A stretch of DNA of 64,000 bases from JACDBE01 sp963714055 (GTDB lineage Bacteria; Actinomycetota; Acidimicrobiia; Spongiisociales; UBA5794): assembly GCA_963714055.1 (NCBI GenBank), contig OY970227.1, positions 1,736,001 to 1,800,000 of the forward strand, written 5' to 3'. The stretch's first letter is position 1, and every line of letters starts with the position of its first letter. The notes under the pieces were generated by a model. The model was given only the letters and a program-made list of their open reading frames with translations. It did no database searches and was not told where the DNA came from. The position numbers and the translations under genes are program-made. Shown here in pieces: positions 59,662 to 64,000 of this stretch.

Positions 59662-61662
59662 TCATAGCCCGACGGCGCCGTCCACCGGCTCGATCTCGTC
59701 CGCCGGGGTGAAGCCGAACACCCTGCCGTAGAACCAGAGCTCGGCCTCGAGGGCCCGCACGATGTTGGCGGCGATCCGGAAGCCGTGCTGCTCACCTTCG
59801 AAGGGGAGGTAGGCGTGGGGGACGCCGTTGGCGGCGAGCGCCTCGACGATCATCTCCGCCTGGGCGGGCGGTACCACCTCGTCCTCGAGGCCCTGGAACA
59901 CGATGATCGGCGTCGTGCAGTTCTCGATGTGGTTGATCGGCGACCGGTCGCGGTAGACATAGGCCATCTCCGGGTAAGGGCCGATCAACCGGTCGAGATA
60001 GCGGCTCTCGAACTTGTGGGTCTCCAGGGCGAGTGCCTCGAGGTCGGCCACCCCGAAGTGGCTGGCACCGGCGCCGAACGTGTGGTGGGAGGTGAGGGCG
60101 GCGAGGGTGGTGAAGCCGCCGGCGCTCCCCCCTCTGATGGCGAGCCGATCGGGGTCGACCTCGCCCCGGTCGGCGAGGTGGCGGGCGGCAGCGATGCAGT
60201 CGTCGACGTCCACCACCCCCCATGCGCCGTCGAGCCGGCGACGGTACTCGGTGCCGAACCCGGTCGAGCCGCCGTAGTTGACGTCGGCAACGGCGAATCC
60301 GCGGCTGGTCCAGAACTGGCGGCTGAGCGCCAGCGAGGGCGCCGCCGACGAGGTGGGACCGCCGTGGATGAATACCAGCAGCGGCGGCAGCTCGCCCTTG
60401 GGGGCGACCACCTCGGGATTGACCGGCGGGTAGTAGAGGGCATGGGCGTCGCGACCCCCGGTCGTCGGGAACGTGACCGGCCGCGCCGTCGAGACGTAGC
60501 CCTCGTCGTACCCTGGTGTCAGCTCCTCGGACAGGCGGTCCACCGTGCCGGTGTCGAGGTGGACCCGATACGGGGCGAGCCCGCTGGTGGGGGTGCCCGC
60601 CACCACGAGCACGTCGGCCTCGGACGCGCCGGGCACCACCTGGCGGATGTCGACGAACGGGGTGTCCACTTCGGTGAGTACCCCGCCGGCGTCGATCAGG
60701 CCGAGCCCGTCGATTCCCTGGCGGGTCACCGAGCAGGCGAGGCGGCCGTCGACGAGCGGGGCGAGCCAGCGGAGCCCGTTGACCCAGGCCGGCCCCCCGA
60801 TCTCGGCCTCGACCGGCTCGGTGAGGACCGACGATGTCCCGTCGACCCGGGCGCGCTGCGGCGCCCACCATCCGGACAGGTCGGCGCTGAACAGCAGGTC
60901 TCCCGAAGTGGCGTACACCGGCTGCACCGCCGAGATCCCCGGCCCCCCTCCCACCCGGGCGACGCCGAAGGTACCGGTCGGGGCACCATCACCGGCACGA
61001 GAGATCGTGGCGGTCATCACCGCGGTGTCGTCCCAGGGCATGTTGGGGTGGTCCCACTGCATCCAGGCGATGCGGTCCCTTTGGATGACCGGGAAGGCGA
61101 CGAAGTCGGGCCCCTCCACGAGGGTGACCATGCGGTCCTGGTCGGTTGCGGCCGTGCCGTCGAACGGGATCGCCACCACCGTGTTGGCCGCCTCGCCATG
61201 TGCGGCGACGGTCGCAGGGGCGTGGTCCTCCGCTACCGCCACCAGCCACCGCTCGTCGAGCCACGAGATCTCGGCGAACCGCAACCCGCGGGGGATGGCG
61301 GGGACCGGGGTCAGCGGCACCGGGTCGGCACCGGGGTCGACCCGGTACAGCCGTTGGTCGTCCCAATGGGCGAACACCACCACGCCGTTTCGCACCGCCC
61401 AGGCCCCGCCGCCGTACTCGTGCACCTTGGTCCGGACGTTCCAGGTGGAGCCGCCGGCTCCGGGGTCGGGGAAGAGGTCGGTGCGGTCCCCGCCGGGACC
61501 CCGGCGCACCAACTGGGTGCGCCCGTCCTCCTCCGGCCTTGACTCGCTCCACCAGATGTCATCGCCGTCGGGTCTGATCTCGCCCACCGCGGCGACACCC
61601 TCGACCACCTTGGCGGCTGTGATGGGCGACGGCCAGGCGCCGAACGGAACGACCGGCTTCAC
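59662..61662 (-). CDS. S9-family serine peptidase (prolyl oligopeptidase type)
   Basis: A 666-residue cytoplasmic peptidase: an N-terminal beta-propeller (residues about 25-390) and a C-terminal alpha/beta-hydrolase. The catalytic triad is Ser in RGGSAGGFTT, Asp in QGLEDEVVPP and His in GEQHGFRIA. FIHGGPTSSAAPS forms the oxyanion region. There is no signal peptide. It fits the dipeptidyl/acylaminoacyl peptidase group. GTG start. Confidence 0.9.
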   Translation of the reverse strand: MKPVVPFGAWPSPITAAKVVEGVAAVGEIRPDGDDIWWSESRPEEDGRTQLVRRGPGGDRTDLFPDPGAGGSTWNVRTKVHEYGGGAWAVRNGVVVFAHWDDQRLYRVDPGADPVPLTPVPAIPRGLRFAEISWLDERWLVAVAEDHAPATVAAHGEAANTVVAIPFDGTAATDQDRMVTLVEGPDFVAFPVIQRDRIAWMQWDHPNMPWDDTAVMTATISRAGDGAPTGTFGVARVGGGPGISAVQPVYATSGDLLFSADLSGWWAPQRARVDGTSSVLTEPVEAEIGGPAWVNGLRWLAPLVDGRLACSVTRQGIDGLGLIDAGGVLTEVDTPFVDIRQVVPGASEADVLVVAGTPTSGLAPYRVHLDTGTVDRLSEELTPGYDEGYVSTARPVTFPTTGGRDAHALYYPPVNPEVVAPKGELPPLLVFIHGGPTSSAAPSLALSRQFWTSRGFAVADVNYGGSTGFGTEYRRRLDGAWGVVDVDDCIAAARHLADRGEVDPDRLAIRGGSAGGFTTLAALTSHHTFGAGASHFGVADLEALALETHKFESRYLDRLIGPYPEMAYVYRDRSPINHIENCTTPIIVFQGLEDEVVPPAQAEMIVEALAANGVPHAYLPFEGEQHGFRIAANIVRALEAELWFYGRVFGFTPADEIEPVDGAVGL

Positions 61663-61708
61663 GGCCGGAGGACTCTCCTGGCCTGTCCGATAGGAATGCG
61701 GGTGGTGA

Positions 61709-62077
61709 TCATGGGTGCGATGGGGACGGTCCCGGCTCGGTCGGCTCGAGGTACCGCTTGTCGACGTAGCACCACAGCCAGTCCTGTCCGGGCTCGTAGG
61801 ACTGGATCACCGGGTGGCCCGTCTCCTCGAAGTGGCCGGTGGCGTGCTTGCCCGGCGAGTTGTTGCAGCATCCGACGTGACCGCACGCCCGGCACATCCG
61901 GAGGTGGACCCAGTTGCTCTGCCCGGCGGCGACGCAGTCCTCGCATCCGGGCGACGACGGGTCGACGGTTGCCAGTGAGTCGAGGTGGTCGCAATCGGAG
62001 GTCACGGGCGACGATGCTACCGAGGGCTCCGACCGCGCCCGCTTGCGGCGCCACCAGGGGCCCGAGCCGGTGCTCAC
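61709..62077 (-). CDS. UBP-type zinc-finger protein
   Basis: A small protein with the ZnF_UBP pattern: CDHL, PGCEDCV, WVHLRMCRACGHVGCCNNSPGKHATGHFEETGHPV, and a YEPGQDWLWCYVD end. All Cys/His ligands are present. GTG at 62077 overlaps the dnaB stop (GTGA) and gives 122 residues with a basic N-terminus; a start at GTG 62005 (98 residues) is also possible. Bacterial members are of unknown role; eukaryotic ones bind ubiquitin tails. Confidence 0.8.
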   Translation of the reverse strand: MSTGSGPWWRRKRARSEPSVASSPVTSDCDHLDSLATVDPSSPGCEDCVAAGQSNWVHLRMCRACGHVGCCNNSPGKHATGHFEETGHPVIQSYEPGQDWLWCYVDKRYLEPTEPGPSPSHP

Positions 62078-63438
62078 ACCGGTGCCTCGGCCCGCCGGGT
62101 GATGCCGGCGAAGCTGGCGAACTCCGGCCTGAACAGCATCTCGATCTTCGCGGTGGCCCCCTGGCGGTGCTTGGCGATGTTGATCTCGGCGACGCCCCGG
62201 CTCTCCTGTTCCTCCGGGTGGTAGTACTCGTGGCGGTAGATGAACATGACCACGTCGGCGTCCTGCTCGATGGCGCCCGATTCGCGGAGGTCGCTCAACA
62301 TCGGACGCTTGTCCTGCCTGGTCTCCATCGACCGGTTGAGCTGGGAGACGGCGATCACCGGGACGTCGAGCTCGCGGGCGAGGTTCTTGAGGTGGCGGCT
62401 GATGGCGGCGATCTCCTGCTGGCGGTTCTCGCCGGCGCGGGGGACGTTCATGAGCTGAAGGTAGTCGACCACCACCAGTCCCAGCCCGGGTCGACGGGCC
62501 AGGCGACGGCACTTGGCACGGATCTCGGTCACCGTCAAGCCCGGCGAGTCGTCCACGTAGATCGGCTTCTGGTCGAGGCTGGCGGCGGCGCGTGACAGCC
62601 GGGCGAAGTCGTCGTCGGTGAGCCTGCCGGTTCGCAGCCGGGTCGAGTCGACCGACTCCTTGGCGCAGAGGAGGCGGGTGACCACCTCCTCCCGGCTCAT
62701 CTCCAGCGAGAAGACCGCTACGGGGACTTCACGCATCGCCACGTTCATGGCGATGCACAGGGCCAGCGCCGTCTTGCCCATCCCGGGCCGGGCAGCCACC
62801 ACCACCAGGTTCTTGTTGTGCAGACCGGCCAGGGTGCGGTCGAGGTCGGCGTAGCCGGTCGCCTGGCCGGTGACCTCCTCGCCCTTGCCGTACAGCTCCT
62901 CGGCCTGCTCGATGGCCGGGAACAGCAGAGGGCTGATGGGGGCCAGGCCGTCGCCGATCCGCCGGTCGGACACGGCGTACACGGTCTGCTCGGCGATGTC
63001 GAGGACGTCCTCGATCGGTTGATCGACGGCCGTCGCCACCGTGCCGATCTCCCCACCGGCTCGCATCAGCCGCCGGCGCAGGGCGTGCTCCTCGACGATG
63101 GCCACGTAGTGGGCGACGTTGGCCGAGGTCGGAACGGCGTCCGAAAGTCCGCTGACGTAAGCGATGCCGCCGACCTGGTCGAGGCCACCCATCCGGCGCA
63201 GGCCCTCGGTGACGGTGAGGGCGTCGATGGGCTCGCCGGCGTCGTAGAGGGTGGTGACGGCGGCGAAGATCGATTGGTGGGCGGGCTTGTAGAAGTCCTC
63301 CGGCTGGAGCTTCTCGAGGGCGACGTCGACCGCCTCGGTGGAGATGAGCATCGCCCCCAGCACCGACTCTTCGGCCTCGATGCTGTGCGGAGCCATCCGC
63401 GCCCCGCGGCCCACGTCACGTTCCATCACCGCTGTCAC
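62074..63438 (-). CDS. dnaB: Replicative DNA helicase DnaB
   Basis: A 454-residue hexameric helicase. The N-terminal domain starts at PHSIEAEESVLGAML; the RecA-like motor has Walker A AARPGMGKTAL, MSREEVVTRLLC, Walker B VVVDYLQLMN and SQLNRSMETR, with LSDLRESGAIEQDAD. There is no intein. ATG/GTG start near 63438 follows a 349-bp gap after rplI. Gene order rplI-dnaB is the standard actinobacterial one. Confidence 0.95.
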   Translation of the reverse strand: MTAVMERDVGRGARMAPHSIEAEESVLGAMLISTEAVDVALEKLQPEDFYKPAHQSIFAAVTTLYDAGEPIDALTVTEGLRRMGGLDQVGGIAYVSGLSDAVPTSANVAHYVAIVEEHALRRRLMRAGGEIGTVATAVDQPIEDVLDIAEQTVYAVSDRRIGDGLAPISPLLFPAIEQAEELYGKGEEVTGQATGYADLDRTLAGLHNKNLVVVAARPGMGKTALALCIAMNVAMREVPVAVFSLEMSREEVVTRLLCAKESVDSTRLRTGRLTDDDFARLSRAAASLDQKPIYVDDSPGLTVTEIRAKCRRLARRPGLGLVVVDYLQLMNVPRAGENRQQEIAAISRHLKNLARELDVPVIAVSQLNRSMETRQDKRPMLSDLRESGAIEQDADVVMFIYRHEYYHPEEQESRGVAEINIAKHRQGATAKIEMLFRPEFASFAGITRRAEAPV

Positions 63439-63669
63439 CGGCTGTCCTCCGTCCGATCCCGTGTGCCGCCGTCACGCCTCGGTGCCTACCCGCCACCATC
63501 TTGCCGACGAGGTGTGACACGAAACGGCCGCGTGCGACCGTCTCGGGGAAATGCGGTGAAGCCCGGCGAGTGTATGTGGCGGAACCGGAGCGCGGAAACG
63601 AAACAGCCGTCGAAGCCCTGGGACGCGAAACAATGGTCTGTAACTGGCGGTTCCGGGTTCCGGACGGCC
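63439..63669. other. rplI-dnaB intergenic region, dnaB-proximal part
   Basis: This part of the 349-bp gap has no ORF I can support. It is less GC-rich than the surroundings and contains the word CGAAAC three times (near 63519, 63599 and 63625), twice followed by a CCG. It probably carries the dnaB promoter on the minus strand. No clear -35/-10 pair can be fixed. Confidence 0.4.
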
Positions 63670-63785
63670 AGACCCCTCCCCGGCATCCGTGCCGGCCTTC
63701 GGCCCGTGCCGCTGCCACCCCTCCCCCTGAAAAAGGGGAGGGGAAATCGCCGCCCCACGGCCAGGCCCCTCCAACAGGGGAGGGA
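63670..63785. repeat. Intergenic repeat family B, copy 3 (one and a half units)
   Basis: ACCCCTCCCC, a GC-rich middle with GGCCCGTGCCGCTGCC, then CCCCTCCCCCTGAAAAAGGGGAGGGG-AA (63718-63745), followed by a half copy CCCCTCC-AACA-GGGGAGGG (63767-63784). It closely matches the copy at 13196-13268. On the minus strand it lies directly behind the rplI stop, so it may end that transcript. Confidence 0.8.
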
Positions 63786-63787
63786 AT

Positions 63788-64000
63788 CTACGCGGGGATG
63801 ATGTCGAGGGTGAGGCTGAACTCCACGTCGGGATGAGGGTGGAGCCCCACCTCGTGGAGCCCGATCTCCTTGATCGGTGCCGGGATCGAGATGATCTTGC
63901 GGTCGACCTCGACGCCGGTGAAGCGCTTGATCGCCTCGACGATGTCGTGCTCGGCCACCGAGCCGAAGAGCCGGCCTTCGTCGCCGGCTCGCGCCGCCAC
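63788..64000 (-). CDS. rplI: 50S ribosomal protein bL9, C-terminal part (runs off window)
   Basis: The last 70 codons of bL9. The sequence GRLFGSVAEHDIVEAI, then IKEIGLHEVGLHPHPDV and FSLTLDIIPA, is the C-terminal rRNA-binding domain. The N-terminal domain and start lie outside the window. Family B repeats follow its stop, then dnaB on the same strand. Confidence 0.93.
   Translation of the reverse strand: MAARAGDEGRLFGSVAEHDIVEAIKRFTGVEVDRKIISIPAPIKEIGLHEVGLHPHPDVEFSLTLDIIPA

Overview
The window is high-GC DNA from an actinobacterium, most plausibly the Acidimicrobiia. The signs are lipoproteins with a lipobox followed by Cys-Gly-Gly-Asp runs, frequent GTG and TTG starts, GTGA/ATGA stop-start overlaps, two LLM-type enzymes of the kind that often use F420, a PAC2-family protein and a bS22-like mini ribosomal protein. 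It is chromosomal: it opens in a proton-pumping pyrophosphatase gene and ends in rplI-dnaB. I see no phage, plasmid, insertion sequence or CRISPR array.

Layout. 0-2 kb: hppA (partial), a small basic ORF, a CapA-like lipoprotein. 2-19 kb: a purine uptake and catabolism island. It has a three-subunit xanthine dehydrogenase-type enzyme, a BMP-type nucleoside ABC importer, an adenine/adenosine deaminase, a fused two-domain xanthine dehydrogenase of the type grouped with selenium-dependent XDH, and an SsnA-like amidohydrolase coupled to it. Interspersed are a cupredoxin, an LLM oxidoreductase and a RIO kinase. 19-20 kb: a SnoaL/NTF2-like gene and a broken relative. 21-24.5 kb: a divergent zinc regulon (znuB-znuA against zur-znuC) with a Fur/Zur-type operator between. 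25-30 kb: an LCP protein, a second Fur-family regulator, and a CbiMNQO Co/Ni importer behind a tandem palindromic repeat array. 30-32 kb: two PLP enzymes of transsulfuration facing each other across two long hairpin repeats. 32-36 kb: an unusual IclR-HTH/flavin-split-barrel fusion in an operon with an NMT1/THI5-like ABC importer. 38-41 kb: the copper operon csoR-copZ-copA with a CsoR-type operator. 42-46 kb: an orphan form-II CoxL-like subunit, bS22, thrB. 46-50.7 kb: UspA, split-barrel and SQR-like proteins and several membrane proteins. 50.8-54 kb: tRNA-Gly(CCC), dcd, and an ECF sigma factor with a large membrane-anchored partner. 54-64 kb: TerC, a carbohydrate ABC operon, an S9 peptidase, a UBP zinc-finger protein, dnaB, rplI (partial).

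Two window-wide patterns matter. First, six otherwise good genes and one remnant are broken by ten single-base shifts, and every shift has the sign of one extra base. Systematic sequence error is the simplest explanation, but the uniform polarity deserves a check. Second, several intergenic palindromic repeat families recur. One supplies the stop codon of a gene, and one forms a three-copy array before cbiM. The strongest candidate for an undescribed system is the ECF sigma factor whose partner fuses a short cytoplasmic segment, one membrane helix, a beta-propeller and an alpha/beta-hydrolase fold that has lost its nucleophile. The IclR/split-barrel fusion is second.
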